A stretch of 64,000 nucleotides of DNA, taken from assembly GCF_020907985.1 (NCBI RefSeq), contig NZ_JAJJPA010000034.1, positions 1-64,000 of the forward strand, written 5' to 3'. The notes beneath the pieces were generated by a model. It saw only the letters and a list, made by a program, of their open reading frames with translations, had not been told where the DNA came from and did no database searches. This DNA comes from Kitasatospora humi (GTDB lineage: Bacteria > Actinomycetota > Actinomycetes > Streptomycetales > Streptomycetaceae). A program made the translations under genes and the position numbers. Positions 8,278-18,601 of the stretch are shown here, in pieces (position 1 is the first letter of the stretch; each line of letters opens with the position of its first letter).

Positions 8278-9339
8278 TCAGCCGGCCGGCGGAGCGGTCG
8301 GGATCTGGGTCGCGCCGGAGACGATCTGCTGGGTGGCGGCGTCCAGCTTGGCCTTGATGTCGTCGATGTGGCCGCCGGTGGTGGCCAGGCCAACACCGCC
8401 CGACTTCAGGTCGAAGCGCTGGACGCCGGTCTCCGGCGTGCCGTTCTTGACGCTCTGGATGTACGAGAACACCGCGGTGTCCACGTTCTTCACCGCGGAG
8501 GTCAGGATGGAGTTCTTGTACGCGGACAGCGCGGTCTGCTTGGCCTGGTCGGAGTCGACACCGATCACCCAGGCGCCCTGCTTGGCGGCCACGGCCTGGA
8601 TCGCACCGGTGCCGGAGGCGCCGGCGGCGGCGTAGATCACGTCATCGCCCTTGTCCAGCTGGCCCTGGGCCGCGGACTTGCCCTTGGCCGGGTCGCTGAA
8701 GCCGGTGAAGTCCGGCGGGGTGGTCAGGTAGGTCACGTCGACCTTGATGTTCGGGTCGACGGAGGCCACACCGGCCCGGTAGCCGGCCTCGAACTTCTTG
8801 ATCAGCTCGGACTGCACACCGCCGATGAAGCCGACCTGCTTCTTCTGGGTCTTGAGGGCGGCGGCGATACCGGCCAGGTAGGAGCTCTGCTGCTCGGTGA
8901 ACTCCAGCGAGGTCACGTTGGACGGCTGGGTCGGCGAGTCGGAGTCGATGATCGCGAACTTGGTGTTCGGGTGCTCCTTGGCGACCTTCTCCACCGCGCT
9001 CTGGTAGACGAAGCCGACCGCGATGACCGGGTTGTAGCCGGCGTTGACCAGCTGCTCCAGGCGGCTCTGCTTGTCCGAGTCGGACTCGCCCGGCTTGGCC
9101 TCGGCCTCGTTGGTGGTGATGTTGAACTGGCTCTTGGCCTTGTCCAGACCGGCCGCGGCCGAGTCGTTGAAGCCCTGGTCGCCACGGCCGCCGACGTCGT
9201 AGGCCATGCCGACCTTGAGGCCGGAGCCACCGGCGGCGGAAGAAGAGGTGCTGGTGCTCTTTGCGCCGCAAGCGGCGAGCGAGGCGATGCCCAGGGAGCC
9301 CGAGAGCACCACCGCGGCGAGCTTTACTGAACGGCGCAA
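8278..9339 (-). CDS. BMP family nucleoside-binding lipoprotein
   Basis: Substrate-binding lipoprotein of the Bmp/PnrA/Med family, which captures purine or pyrimidine nucleosides outside the cell. Length is 353 residues. The N-terminus MRRSVKLAAVV leads into a signal peptide with lipobox LAAC (Cys near residue 24), followed by a Ser/Thr/Gly-rich tether. Family features include the DVGGRGDQGFND nucleoside-contact motif near residues 48-60 and GFIGGVQSELIKKFEAGY in the hinge. It starts with TTG 9339, supported by AAGGAG 8 nt upstream. It is the first gene of the leftward importer and salvage operon. Confidence 0.93.
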   Translation of the reverse strand: MRRSVKLAAVVLSGSLGIASLAACGAKSTSTSSSAAGGSGLKVGMAYDVGGRGDQGFNDSAAAGLDKAKSQFNITTNEAEAKPGESDSDKQSRLEQLVNAGYNPVIAVGFVYQSAVEKVAKEHPNTKFAIIDSDSPTQPSNVTSLEFTEQQSSYLAGIAAALKTQKKQVGFIGGVQSELIKKFEAGYRAGVASVDPNIKVDVTYLTTPPDFTGFSDPAKGKSAAQGQLDKGDDVIYAAAGASGTGAIQAVAAKQGAWVIGVDSDQAKQTALSAYKNSILTSAVKNVDTAVFSYIQSVKNGTPETGVQRFDLKSGGVGLATTGGHIDDIKAKLDAATQQIVSGATQIPTAPPAG

Positions 9340-9639
9340 GGGAATATCTCCTTCTACACACCCGTTTGGCGTGATCGGACGCCACCGTAACGCGCGTAGA
9401 ACACGGTTGTGTCACGGAGCGGGACGCCACTCGGGTTGTTATCAAAACGTGGCGCGACGCCCAGCGGACACACCGGGCGCCAACCGATCGCCGAGTCTCC
9501 CACACAACGCCCGGGGAGTTCGCCCCCCCGGTTGCCCAACGGTTCCCGGACCCCTGCGTCCGGAAAGGCGCCCCCTTAATAAAGGCGCTGAAGGCGCGCC
9601 GCCGGCCACCGGGCGAGCGGCGGCCCTCCCCCACCGGCG
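9340..9639. other. Upstream region of the nucleoside operon
   Basis: About 300 bp without a supported gene; a 61-codon minus-strand frame here has no family features. The segment carries the TTG gene's ribosome site (AAGGAG) and presumably the operon promoter. On the minus strand a TTGATA hexamer occurs in a less GC-rich patch near 9440-9450, but no -10 element at a convincing distance was identified. Confidence 0.4.
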
Positions 9640-9661
9640 GGCCGGGCGGTCAGGCCCGGCC
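9640..9661 (-). terminator. Terminator hairpin of the M20 gene
   Basis: GGCCGGGC (9640-9647) and GCCCGGCC (9654-9661) form an 8-bp perfect stem with a 6-nt loop, 5 nt beyond the M20 peptidase stop on the minus strand. Confidence 0.6.
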
Positions 9662-9666
9662 GGCGC

Positions 9667-10881
9667 CTACACCTCCGCGTGCTCCAGGGCCAGCGAGCCG
9701 AACAGCTCCACCCCGATCCCGATCGCCCGCTCGTCCACGTCGAACCGGCCCTGGTGCAGGTCGCGCACCTGGGTCTCGTCCGGCGCCCTGACTCCGAGCC
9801 GGGCCAGCGCGCCCGGCGCGTGCTCCAGGTACCAGGAGAAGTCCTCACCGCCGAGCGACTGCTCGGTCGGCTCCACGACTTCTTCACCCCGCACACCGAA
9901 CTGCCGCGTCATCGCCGTTTCCAGCTGGGTGATGGACGCCGCTTCGTTCACCACCGGCGGGACACCGCGCCGGTAGTCCAGGCTCACCTTCGCCAGATAG
10001 GTCTCGGCCATCTTGGTGACCAACTCGTGCAGCAGGTCCGGCGCCTCGTGCCAGCCGGCCAGCTCCAGGCAGCGCACCGTGCCCTCCAGCTCGGCGTGCT
10101 GCGGGATCACGTTGGGAGCCGAGCCGGACTCGATCCGGCCCCAGACCAGCGAGACGCCCCAACGAGGGTCCATCCGACGGGCCAACGCGCCGGGCAGGTC
10201 GGCGGCCAGCCGGGCGACCGCGGTGACCAGATCGGTGGTCAGGTGCGGGCGGGCGGTGTGGCCGCCGGGGCCGTCCAGCCGCAGCAGCACGGCGTCGGCG
10301 GCCGAGGTGATGGCGCCGGTGCGCAGGGCGATCCGACCGACCGTCACCTTGGGGTCGCAGTGCACCGCGAAGATCCGCCCGACCCCGGCCATCCCGCCGG
10401 CCGCGATCACGTCCAACGCGCCGCCGGGCATCACCTCCTCGGCGGGCTGGAAGATCAGCCGCACCGGCCGGGTCAGCCGCCCGTCCCGCAGCGCCTCGGC
10501 CAGCACCAGCGCGGTGCCGAGCAGCACCGTGGTGTGCACGTCGTGCCCGCAGGCATGGGTCACCCCGGGGACGGTGGAGCGGTACGGCGCCTCGCTCTTG
10601 GCGTCCTCGATGGGCAGCGCGTCGATGTCGGCGCGGAAGGCGATCATCGGGGCGCCGGGGTCGGCGGTGGGCGGGACCAGGTCGACGATCAGCCCGGTGC
10701 CGCCGGGCAGCACCCGGGGTGTGAGACCAGCCGCGACCAGACGGTCGATCAACTTGCCGGTGGTGCGGAACTCCTGACGGCCCAGCTCGGGATGGCGGTG
10801 CAGATCGCGGCGGAAGGCCACCAGCTCGGCCTCCAGCGCCGCCACCCGCGAGCGGAGCGTCATTGTCTGAGGAACGTTCAC
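9667..10881 (-). CDS. M20 family metallo-amidohydrolase
   Basis: A zinc amidohydrolase of the M20D class (hippurate hydrolase, N-acyl amino acid or peptide deacylase). It is 404 residues from GTG 10881. Metal-binding landmarks are the HACGHDVHT motif, the FQPAEE motif with the catalytic-type Glu pair, the HCDPK histidine, and GGEDFSWYLE near the C-terminus. A dimerisation domain sits in the middle (GPGGHTARPH). Alternative starts are ATG 10863 and ATG 10980. GTG 10881 is preferred because TAGTCT lies 7 nt upstream, as in leaderless actinobacterial mRNAs, while no ribosome site suits ATG 10863. The substrate is unknown. Confidence 0.88.
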   Translation of the reverse strand: MNVPQTMTLRSRVAALEAELVAFRRDLHRHPELGRQEFRTTGKLIDRLVAAGLTPRVLPGGTGLIVDLVPPTADPGAPMIAFRADIDALPIEDAKSEAPYRSTVPGVTHACGHDVHTTVLLGTALVLAEALRDGRLTRPVRLIFQPAEEVMPGGALDVIAAGGMAGVGRIFAVHCDPKVTVGRIALRTGAITSAADAVLLRLDGPGGHTARPHLTTDLVTAVARLAADLPGALARRMDPRWGVSLVWGRIESGSAPNVIPQHAELEGTVRCLELAGWHEAPDLLHELVTKMAETYLAKVSLDYRRGVPPVVNEAASITQLETAMTRQFGVRGEEVVEPTEQSLGGEDFSWYLEHAPGALARLGVRAPDETQVRDLHQGRFDVDERAIGIGVELFGSLALEHAEV

Positions 10882-10894
10882 CTCAACAAGACTA
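10882..10894 (-). promoter_or_regulatory. Candidate -10 element for a leaderless transcript
   Basis: On the minus strand TAGTCT (10894-10889) fits the actinobacterial -10 consensus TANNNT and is followed by 7 nt and then the GTG at 10881. That spacing would put the transcript start at or next to the start codon. No clear -35 is seen. Confidence 0.4.
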
Positions 10895-11364
10895 TGGCGC
10901 CGAGCCGAGTTTGGCCGGACTTCGGCCGAATCCCGCCCCGATTCGGCGCATACGCGGCCGGCAGGTGGGTATGACGTCACGTTTCAGCCGCCTCCTTCCC
11001 ACGCGGACGCCCGGGTGATGAACCTGTGCAACGAGGCGGGCCGCCGCAGGTAACGGCTGGTCAACCGGGCCCGGCGGCACCGGGTGGCGGGCCTGCCACG
11101 CGATGGTGACCGGCGCGTATCGGCATGCGGACGGCCAGGTCATGTACTGGCAAAGAATTCAGGCGAAGTCTTGAGCTTCGGCCATTCGAACCAATAGACA
11201 ACGTCCGCACAGTCATACTCCGCACCGCCGACCCTCCCTCAGGAGCCCGGTCGCCGGGGCGATCCGTCCTGCCCGCGTCCCGGCAGCGCCTACAAAGTGC
11301 GGCCACGGCGCAGTCACCCGCTGCCCCGCAGTCGAGGTGACCCAAGTGAGAGTGGGGAACCCAC
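10895..11364 (+). other. Divergent intergenic region with candidate S53 protease promoter
   Basis: About 470 bp without a supported gene; a minus-strand frame of 171 codons overlapping it runs antisense into the protease gene and has no family features. TTGAGC (11171-11176) and TAGACA (11195-11200), 18 bp apart, lie in a locally AT-richer patch and make a plausible promoter for the protease, implying a 5' leader of about 155 nt. No riboswitch fold was recognised in the leader. Confidence 0.4.
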
Positions 11365-13458
11365 GTGCCAGCCAATCGCAGCCGGCTCTCCCGGATAACC
11401 GTGGCGGCCCCGGCCGCCGCCGCCCTCGTCCTGGGAACGATCGCCGTCGCCACCCCGGCGATCGCCGACTCCAACCCGTCGGGGCCCGTCACCGCCAAGG
11501 CACTGCCGGGCACCCACCCGGACTGGGCCACCCCGCAGGCCGACACGGGCGCGGTGCCCGCGGGCACCGCCGCCACCGCCCGGATCTACCTGGCCGGCCG
11601 TGACCAGGCCGGTCTGGACGCCTTCGCCAAGGCCGTTTCCGACCCGAACTCGCCGCAGTACGGCCAGTTCCTCTCGGCCGACCAGGTGCAGTCCCGGTTC
11701 GGCACCAGCCCGGAGCAGGTCAAGGCCGTCAGCCAGTGGCTGACCGGCGCCGGCCTGAGCATCACCGAGACCAACCAGCACTACATCCAGGTCAGCGGCA
11801 CCACCGACCAGCTGACCCGGGCGCTGGGCACCCAGTTCCGCAACTACCGCACCCCGGACGGCGTGCACAAGGCCCCGGCCGCCGACGCGGTGGTCCCGGC
11901 CCAGGTCGCCGCCGACGTGGCGGGCGTCTCTGGCCTGGCCGACTCGGTGCAGAAGGCCACCTCGAACGCCGTCTCGCAGTCCGCCGCCGAGTCCGCCGGC
12001 CAGTCCGGTGCCAAGGCCGCGACCGCCGGCCGGCAGACCTCGCTGCCGACCGACCCGACCTGCTCGGACAACGGCTTCGGCTCCAAGATCGCCTACGGCG
12101 CGCCGCAGGGCTACGAGAAGAACGAGCCCTTCGCCCCCTGCTCCTACGTGCCGAGCCAGCTCCGCAAGGCCTACGGCGTCACCAAGTCCGGCCTGACCGG
12201 CAAGGGCGCCCGGGTCGCCATCGTCGACGCCTACGGGCTGGGCACCATGGAGGCGGACGCCGACCACTTCTCCGCCGCCCACGGCGACAAGCCGTTCGCG
12301 CCGGGCCAGTACTCCGAGGTCGTCACCCCGGACCAGTGGCAGCACCAGGCCGACTGCGGCGACTGGTCGGGCGAGGAGGCGCTGGACGTCGAGATGGTGC
12401 ACGGCCTGGCGCCGGACGCCAACGTGGTCTACGTCGGTGCCAACTCCTGCTACGACCAGGACCTGACCGCCGCGCTGAACAAGATCGTGGACAACCACCT
12501 CGCCGACATCGTCTCCAACTCCTGGGGCGAGATCATGCACGGCAAGAGCGGTGACCTGGACCCGGGTGTGATCGCGGCCGACAACCAGGCGCTGGAGCGC
12601 GGCGCGGCCGAGGGCATCACCTTCATGGCCTCCGCCGGCGACTGCGGCGACAACTCGCCGACCGCCGCCGCGACCGGCGTCAACTGCCAGGCCGACACCA
12701 ACCAGGCGCAGACCCAGTGGCCCTCGGCCTCGCCGTGGATCACCGGCGTCGGCGGCACCGCCCTGGAGCTGAAGGACAAGTCCGGCAGCTACGGCCACGA
12801 GGTCTCGATGGGCGACCGCCGCTCGGTGCTCTCGACCGACCAGCAGTCCTGGACCCCGTTCCCCGGCAACTTCTACTTCGGCGGCGGCGGCGGTGTCTCC
12901 AAGGACTTCCCGCAGCCGTGGTACCAGCAGGGCGTCGTCCCGAACAACATCTCCACCGTGGCGGCGGACGGCACCAAGTCGGCCACCCCGCTGCGCGCCA
13001 CCCCGGACGTCGCGATGAGCGGTGACCTGGTGGCGGCCACCCTGGTCGGCTACACCCCGGCCGGCGGCGCCTACAGCGAGGGCGGCTACGGCGGCACCTC
13101 GGTCTCCTCGCCGGAGTTCGCGGCGATGATGGCCGACGCGATCCAGGCCCGCGGCGGCCGTCCGGTCGGCTTCGCCAACCCCTCGCTCTACGACCGGGCC
13201 GGCACCCGCGCCTTCAACGACGTCAACGACGCCGCGGTGCACACCGCGCGCGGCAACGTGGTGGACCTGGGCACCGTGGGCGGCGTGCTCAAGGTGCGCC
13301 TGTACAAGATCGGCGCCGACCAGGGCCTGGCGGCCGCCAAGGGCTACGACACCGCGACCGGTGTCGGCTCCCCGGGTGCCGGGTTCTTCAAGTCCTTCAG
13401 CCTGCGGCACGGCAACGCCCTGGGCCAGGACGACGACAACCAGGGTGACCAGCAGTAA
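11365..13458 (+). CDS. Secreted S53 (sedolisin/kumamolisin-type) serine-carboxyl protease
   Basis: A 697-residue acid endopeptidase precursor. A signal peptide covers about residues 1-34 (basic start, hydrophobic core, ATPAIADS cleavage region). The Pro-kumamolisin propeptide follows to about residue 210 (SDPNSPQYGQFLS, WLTGAGL, TTDQLTRALGTQF), then the catalytic domain. The Ser-Glu-Asp triad is visible as Glu337 and Asp341 in GEEALDVEM and Ser579 in GGTSVSSPEFAA; Asp426 in SAGDCGDN is the oxyanion residue. A calcium-site-like FNDVND lies near 617-622. The C-terminus is Asp/Gln-rich. The start is GTG 11365; the ribosome site is weak. The gene stands alone and probably serves extracellular protein breakdown. 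Confidence 0.93.
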   Translation: MPANRSRLSRITVAAPAAAALVLGTIAVATPAIADSNPSGPVTAKALPGTHPDWATPQADTGAVPAGTAATARIYLAGRDQAGLDAFAKAVSDPNSPQYGQFLSADQVQSRFGTSPEQVKAVSQWLTGAGLSITETNQHYIQVSGTTDQLTRALGTQFRNYRTPDGVHKAPAADAVVPAQVAADVAGVSGLADSVQKATSNAVSQSAAESAGQSGAKAATAGRQTSLPTDPTCSDNGFGSKIAYGAPQGYEKNEPFAPCSYVPSQLRKAYGVTKSGLTGKGARVAIVDAYGLGTMEADADHFSAAHGDKPFAPGQYSEVVTPDQWQHQADCGDWSGEEALDVEMVHGLAPDANVVYVGANSCYDQDLTAALNKIVDNHLADIVSNSWGEIMHGKSGDLDPGVIAADNQALERGAAEGITFMASAGDCGDNSPTAAATGVNCQADTNQAQTQWPSASPWITGVGGTALELKDKSGSYGHEVSMGDRRSVLSTDQQSWTPFPGNFYFGGGGGVSKDFPQPWYQQGVVPNNISTVAADGTKSATPLRATPDVAMSGDLVAATLVGYTPAGGAYSEGGYGGTSVSSPEFAAMMADAIQARGGRPVGFANPSLYDRAGTRAFNDVNDAAVHTARGNVVDLGTVGGVLKVRLYKIGADQGLAAAKGYDTATGVGSPGAGFFKSFSLRHGNALGQDDDNQGDQQ

Positions 13459-13478
13459 GGCCGGTTGACCTGACGGGC

Positions 13479-13509
13479 GGGGCCCGCGACCGATCCGGTC
13501 GCGGGCCCC
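13479..13509. terminator. 14-bp perfect hairpin between convergent genes
   Basis: GGGGCCCGCGACCG (13479-13492) and CGGTCGCGGGCCCC (13496-13509) pair perfectly around a 3-nt loop. It lies between the S53 protease stop and the mutase stop on the opposite strand and can serve both. Confidence 0.8.
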
Positions 13510-13531
13510 GTCGCATCGCTGCGACCGCGGG

Positions 13532-15106
<1,575 letters not shown>

Positions 15107-15260
15107 GGGAGGAACCTCCGGATCATGCTGATCACAGTTCAGCTGTCGTTACGGACTGTAGGGGCCGCTGCTCGCAGGATGACAGGCTTCCATTCTGGGA
15201 CCTTCCTCACAGCCGCCTGCCATCATTGGGCCCGTACACGGGTACGACGAGAGGACGGCA

Positions 15261-16022
15261 ATGGGCAGCGCTGGGCAGAAGGTCGCGGTGGTCACCGGGG
15301 CGAGCAGCGGGATCGGCGCGGCGACGGCGCGGCGGCTGGCCGCGGAGGGCTTCTCGGTGGTGCTGACCGCCCGTCGGACCGAGCGGATCGAGGAGCTCGC
15401 CAAGGAGATCGAGGCGCGCGGCGGCACCGCGACCGCGGTCACCCTGGACGTCACCGATCGCACCGCGGTCGACGCCTTCGCCCGGGAGGTCGGCCGGGTC
15501 GACGTCCTGGTCAACAACGCCGGCGGGGCGTTCGGCGCCGACTCGGTGGAGCAGGGCGACCCGGCCGACTGGCTGGCGATGTACCAGGTGAACGTGCTGG
15601 GCGTGCTGCACATGACGCAGGCGCTGCTGCCGGCGCTGCGGGCCGGCGGCGACGGCACCGTGCTGATCCTCTCCTCCACCGCCGCGCTGGCCGCCTACGA
15701 GGGCGGCGGCGGCTACGTCGCGGCCAAGCACGCCGCGCACACCATCGCCGCCACGCTGCGGCTGGAGCTGGTCGGCGAGCCGATCCGGGTGATCGAGATC
15801 GCTCCGGGCATGGTCAAGTCGGAGGGCTTCGCGGTCACCCGGTTCCGCGGCGACGAGGCCAAGGCGGCCGCCGTCTACCAGGGCGTGTCGCACCCGCTCA
15901 CCTCGGAGGACATCGCCGACACGGTGGCCTGGGCGGTCACCCGGCCCTCGCACGTCAACATCGACCTGCTGGTGGTGCGGCCGCGCGCCCAGGCCTCCAA
16001 CTACAAGGTGCACCGGGACTGA
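15261..16022 (+). CDS. SDR family NAD(P)-dependent oxidoreductase
   Basis: A 253-residue classical short-chain dehydrogenase. The nucleotide-binding GASSGIGAAT lies at residues 13-22, NNAGG near 87, the catalytic Ser in LILSSTAAL, and YVAAK supplies the Tyr and Lys. The C-terminal PGMVKSEGF loop and late segment resemble the YdfG / serine 3-dehydrogenase-like group acting on small hydroxyacids, but substrate is not assigned. ATG 15261 is preceded by GAGAGGA. Its TGA stop shares one base with the next ATG (TGATG), so it is coupled to the hydrolase gene. It is divergent from the mutase gene. Confidence 0.9.
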   Translation: MGSAGQKVAVVTGASSGIGAATARRLAAEGFSVVLTARRTERIEELAKEIEARGGTATAVTLDVTDRTAVDAFAREVGRVDVLVNNAGGAFGADSVEQGDPADWLAMYQVNVLGVLHMTQALLPALRAGGDGTVLILSSTAALAAYEGGGGYVAAKHAAHTIAATLRLELVGEPIRVIEIAPGMVKSEGFAVTRFRGDEAKAAAVYQGVSHPLTSEDIADTVAWAVTRPSHVNIDLLVVRPRAQASNYKVHRD

Positions 16023-17518
16023 TGCGACGCCTCGCGGTGGCCGCCGCGCTCGGCGCGGTGCTGCTGGCCGGCTGCTCCGGCAGCCCCGGCACACCCGCGC
16101 CGGCCCGGACGGGCGGCCCGATCCACTGGACCTCCTGCGGGTCGGGCCTGCAGTGCGGCAAGCTGCGGGTGCCGCTGGACTACGCCCACCCGGACGGCGA
16201 CAGCCTCCAGCTGGCGCTGATCCGGGAGCCGGCCCGCGACCCGGCCGCCCGGGTCGGCTCGCTGGTCGTCAACCCGGGCGGCCCGGGCGAGTCCGGCGTC
16301 GCCATGGTGAAGGACTCCACCGCCCGGTTCGACGGTCCGCTGCACGACCACTTCGACATCGTCGGTTTCGACCCGCGCGGCACCGGCGACAGCTCGCCGA
16401 TCCACTGCCTGACCGACCGGCAGCGGGACGCCCAGGACCAGCAGGACGACCCGGCGGACCCCGCGGCCCGCGCCGCCAAGCGGGCCCAGCAGGCCAAGGA
16501 CTACGCGGCGGCCTGCGAGCGGGCGGCCGGCAAGCTGCTGCCGTTCGTCGGCACCCGCAACACCGCCCGCGACATGGACGCGCTGCGCCAGGCGCTCGGC
16601 GACGCCAAGCTGAACTACCTGGGCGTGTCCTACGGCACCTACCTGGGGGCGCTCTACGCCGAGCAGTTCCCGCACAACACCGGGCGGCTGGTGCTGGACG
16701 GCGCGGTCGACCCGGCCGCCGACCGGCTGGACGCCGACGTGCAGCAGCAGATCGGCTTCGAGAAGTCGCTGGAGCGGTTCGCCACCGACTGCGTGACCAA
16801 CCACCGCGACGAGTGCCCGCTGGGGGACGACCCGGCCGCAGCCGGCGAGCAGGCCGCCGCCTTCCTGGACGGCCTGCGCGACAAGCCGCTGCCCACCGGC
16901 GACCCCGGCAACCGAAGGCTCACCTCGAACCTGGGCTGGACCGGCACTCTGCTCTTCCTCTACGGCGACCAGGACACCGGCTGGCGGCAGCTGCGAGAGG
17001 CGCTGTTCACCGCGATGAAGCTGGGCGACGGCTCGGCCCTGCTGTCCGCCGCGGACGCCTACAACGGCCGCCAGAACGGCCACTACACCGCCTCGGACGA
17101 CGCCCAGACCGCGATCAGCTGCGCCGACACGCCGAGCGTGACGCCCTCGCCGGACCAGGTGCGGCGGGTGCTGGCCGAGCTCAAGCAGCAGGCCCCGCTG
17201 CTCAACCGGGACACCACCGCCGCCGACCTGTCGACCCCGGCCTGCGCCGACTGGCCGTACCGGACCACCGAGCAGCCGCACACCGTCCGGGCCGACGGCA
17301 GCGCACCCATTCTGGTGATCGGCACCACCGACGACCCGGCCACCCCCTACCAGCAGGCCGTCAACCTGGCCAAGGGCTTCGCCAACGCCACCCTGCTGAC
17401 CCGGCAGGGCGAGGGACACGCGGCCTTCGGCAGCGGCAACCCGTGTGTGGACCGGGCGCTGGACGGCTACCTGGTCAGCGGCACGGTGCCGGCCCGGGGG
17501 ACCAGCTGTCCCCAGTGA
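16022..17518 (+). CDS. Lipoprotein alpha/beta hydrolase, tripeptidyl aminopeptidase (TAP/SlpD-like) family
   Basis: A cell-surface exopeptidase-like protein of 498 residues (S33-type alpha/beta hydrolase with TAP C-terminal domain). The N-terminus has a short signal peptide and lipobox LLAGC (Cys near 19). The oxyanion region is VVNPGGPGESG, the nucleophile Ser203 lies in GVSYG, the Asp in TTDDPATP (about 437-438) and the His at 466 in GEGHAAF. Streptomyces TAP and SlpD/SlpE remove tripeptides from secreted proteins. The start overlaps the upstream stop by one base. The terminator hairpin follows 8 nt after the stop. Confidence 0.88.
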   Translation: MRRLAVAAALGAVLLAGCSGSPGTPAPARTGGPIHWTSCGSGLQCGKLRVPLDYAHPDGDSLQLALIREPARDPAARVGSLVVNPGGPGESGVAMVKDSTARFDGPLHDHFDIVGFDPRGTGDSSPIHCLTDRQRDAQDQQDDPADPAARAAKRAQQAKDYAAACERAAGKLLPFVGTRNTARDMDALRQALGDAKLNYLGVSYGTYLGALYAEQFPHNTGRLVLDGAVDPAADRLDADVQQQIGFEKSLERFATDCVTNHRDECPLGDDPAAAGEQAAAFLDGLRDKPLPTGDPGNRRLTSNLGWTGTLLFLYGDQDTGWRQLREALFTAMKLGDGSALLSAADAYNGRQNGHYTASDDAQTAISCADTPSVTPSPDQVRRVLAELKQQAPLLNRDTTAADLSTPACADWPYRTTEQPHTVRADGSAPILVIGTTDDPATPYQQAVNLAKGFANATLLTRQGEGHAAFGSGNPCVDRALDGYLVSGTVPARGTSCPQ

Positions 17519-17525
17519 TCGGAGC

Positions 17526-17561
17526 GGTCCGGTCCGCGCGGCCGGGCGGCCGGACCGGACC
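17526..17561 (+). terminator. Hairpin after the TAP-like gene
   Basis: GGTCCGGTCCG (17526-17536) pairs with CGGACCGGACC (17551-17561) in an 11-bp perfect stem; the loop holds a smaller GGCC/GGCC pair. Confidence 0.7.
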
Positions 17562-17726
17562 CGCTGCGCGCGGCCGGACAACCCGGTAGCCCACCGGTCA
17601 CAACTTGATAGCTCGCCGGGGTGAATTCGACCCGTCCCCTCCCCAACTGATGAGCGCTCAACTACCGTGGTGCCGCTGCCCGGGAGGAGCACGGCCCCGC
17701 GTGGGTGACCTCGTCCGCGCCGTGCC

Positions 17727-18380
17727 GTGATCCATGCTGGTTACGACGACCTCACCGCCACCCTGACGCCCTCTTGCCCTCCCGAGGAGGACCCGCTGGC
17801 CAGCGACACCCCTCCTGATCGCGCTCACGATCAGGTCGGCATCCCCACGCCCCGCCCCACCGCCACCGCCGGCGCCACCGGCCGCCCCGAGCCGCCGGCC
17901 GTCGGACTGCACCGGTTCAACGAGGCCGACCCCGGTGCGGCCGAGGAGGCGTTGCTCGCCTGCTGCGGCAGCCACCGCTGGGCCCTGCGGCTGACCGCCC
18001 ACCGCCCCTACCCCGACCTGGAGTCCTTACTCGCCGCAGCCAGCGAGGCCTCCTACGACCTGCGCCCCAGCGACCTGGCCGAGGCGCTGGCGGACGAGAG
18101 CTGGATGCCGCAGCCGCTGCTCGGCATGCGGGCGCCCGGCAGCCAGGCCGCGCACACCGCGCTGCGGGCCGCGCACGCCGCCTACGAGGCCCGCTTCGGC
18201 CATGTCTTCGTGGTCTGCCTGGACGGGGTCGAACCGGAGGAGATGCTGGACACCGTGCTCAGCTCGATACGCACCCGGCTGGCCAACGAGCCGGACGAGG
18301 AGCGGCTGGTCGCGGCCGAGCAGCTGCGCCGGATCGCGCTGCACCGGCTGGAGCACCTGGTCGCCAGCGGCAGCTCCTGA
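17727..18380 (+). CDS. 2-oxo-4-hydroxy-4-carboxy-5-ureidoimidazoline (OHCU) decarboxylase, TTA codon
   Basis: Third step of uric acid breakdown, giving S-allantoin. The family core is intact: FNEADPGAAEEALLACCGSH, TAHRPYPDLESLL with the catalytic-type His, a substrate-side RAPGSQAAHTAL region, and GHVFVVCLDG. Most of the first 60 or so residues are Pro/Thr/Ala-rich and outside the fold. GTG 17727 is the first standard start but has no ribosome site. GGAGG at 17786-17790 stands 5 nt before a CTG at 17796 (LASDTPPD), which may be the real start. A TTA leucine codon lies at 18027-18029, implying dependence on the bldA tRNA in streptomycetes. No other urate genes are nearby. Confidence 0.85.
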   Translation: MIHAGYDDLTATLTPSCPPEEDPLASDTPPDRAHDQVGIPTPRPTATAGATGRPEPPAVGLHRFNEADPGAAEEALLACCGSHRWALRLTAHRPYPDLESLLAAASEASYDLRPSDLAEALADESWMPQPLLGMRAPGSQAAHTALRAAHAAYEARFGHVFVVCLDGVEPEEMLDTVLSSIRTRLANEPDEERLVAAEQLRRIALHRLEHLVASGSS

Positions 18381-18416
18381 CGCCCCCGCCCCGGCCACCG
18401 ACAGGTCAACCTCCCC

Positions 18417-18439
18417 ACCCCGCCATCACCCGGCGGGGT
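18417..18439 (+). terminator. Hairpin after the OHCU decarboxylase
   Basis: ACCCCGCC (18417-18424) and GGCGGGGT (18432-18439) form an 8-bp stem with a 7-nt loop, followed by the AT-rich GAATTATT. Confidence 0.65.
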
Positions 18440-18511
18440 GAATTATTGCGCCCGGCGTGCCTGATTGATCACACTCAAACCCCCCGAAGGCGGTTCCCGT
18501 GAAGGCGTCGA

Positions 18512-18517
18512 TAGGAT
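18512..18517 (+). promoter_or_regulatory. Candidate -10 element of the sdh operon
   Basis: TAGGAT fits TANNNT and lies about 85 nt upstream of the sdhC start, downstream of the preceding terminator. No convincing -35 is seen at 17-18 bp. Confidence 0.35.
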
Positions 18518-18601
18518 GTCCGCGGCCGGTGGACCGTACCCGGCCGGGCTGACCGACACCGAAGCCGGCCGAGCCCTTCAACCGCACCCGGAGGGTTTCC
18601 C

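Noticed and set aside
9354-9539. A 61-codon minus-strand ORF upstream of the BMP gene
   Set aside because: No ribosome site or family features; it overlaps the probable promoter region of the operon.
11178-11198. Possible tRNA T-loop (GGTTCGAATGG) on the minus strand
   Set aside because: No anticodon or acceptor stem could be built around it.
11314-13410. A 698-codon open frame antisense to the S53 protease
   Set aside because: It is Gly/Val/Arg/His-rich, matches no family and is the complement of a clearly conserved gene.
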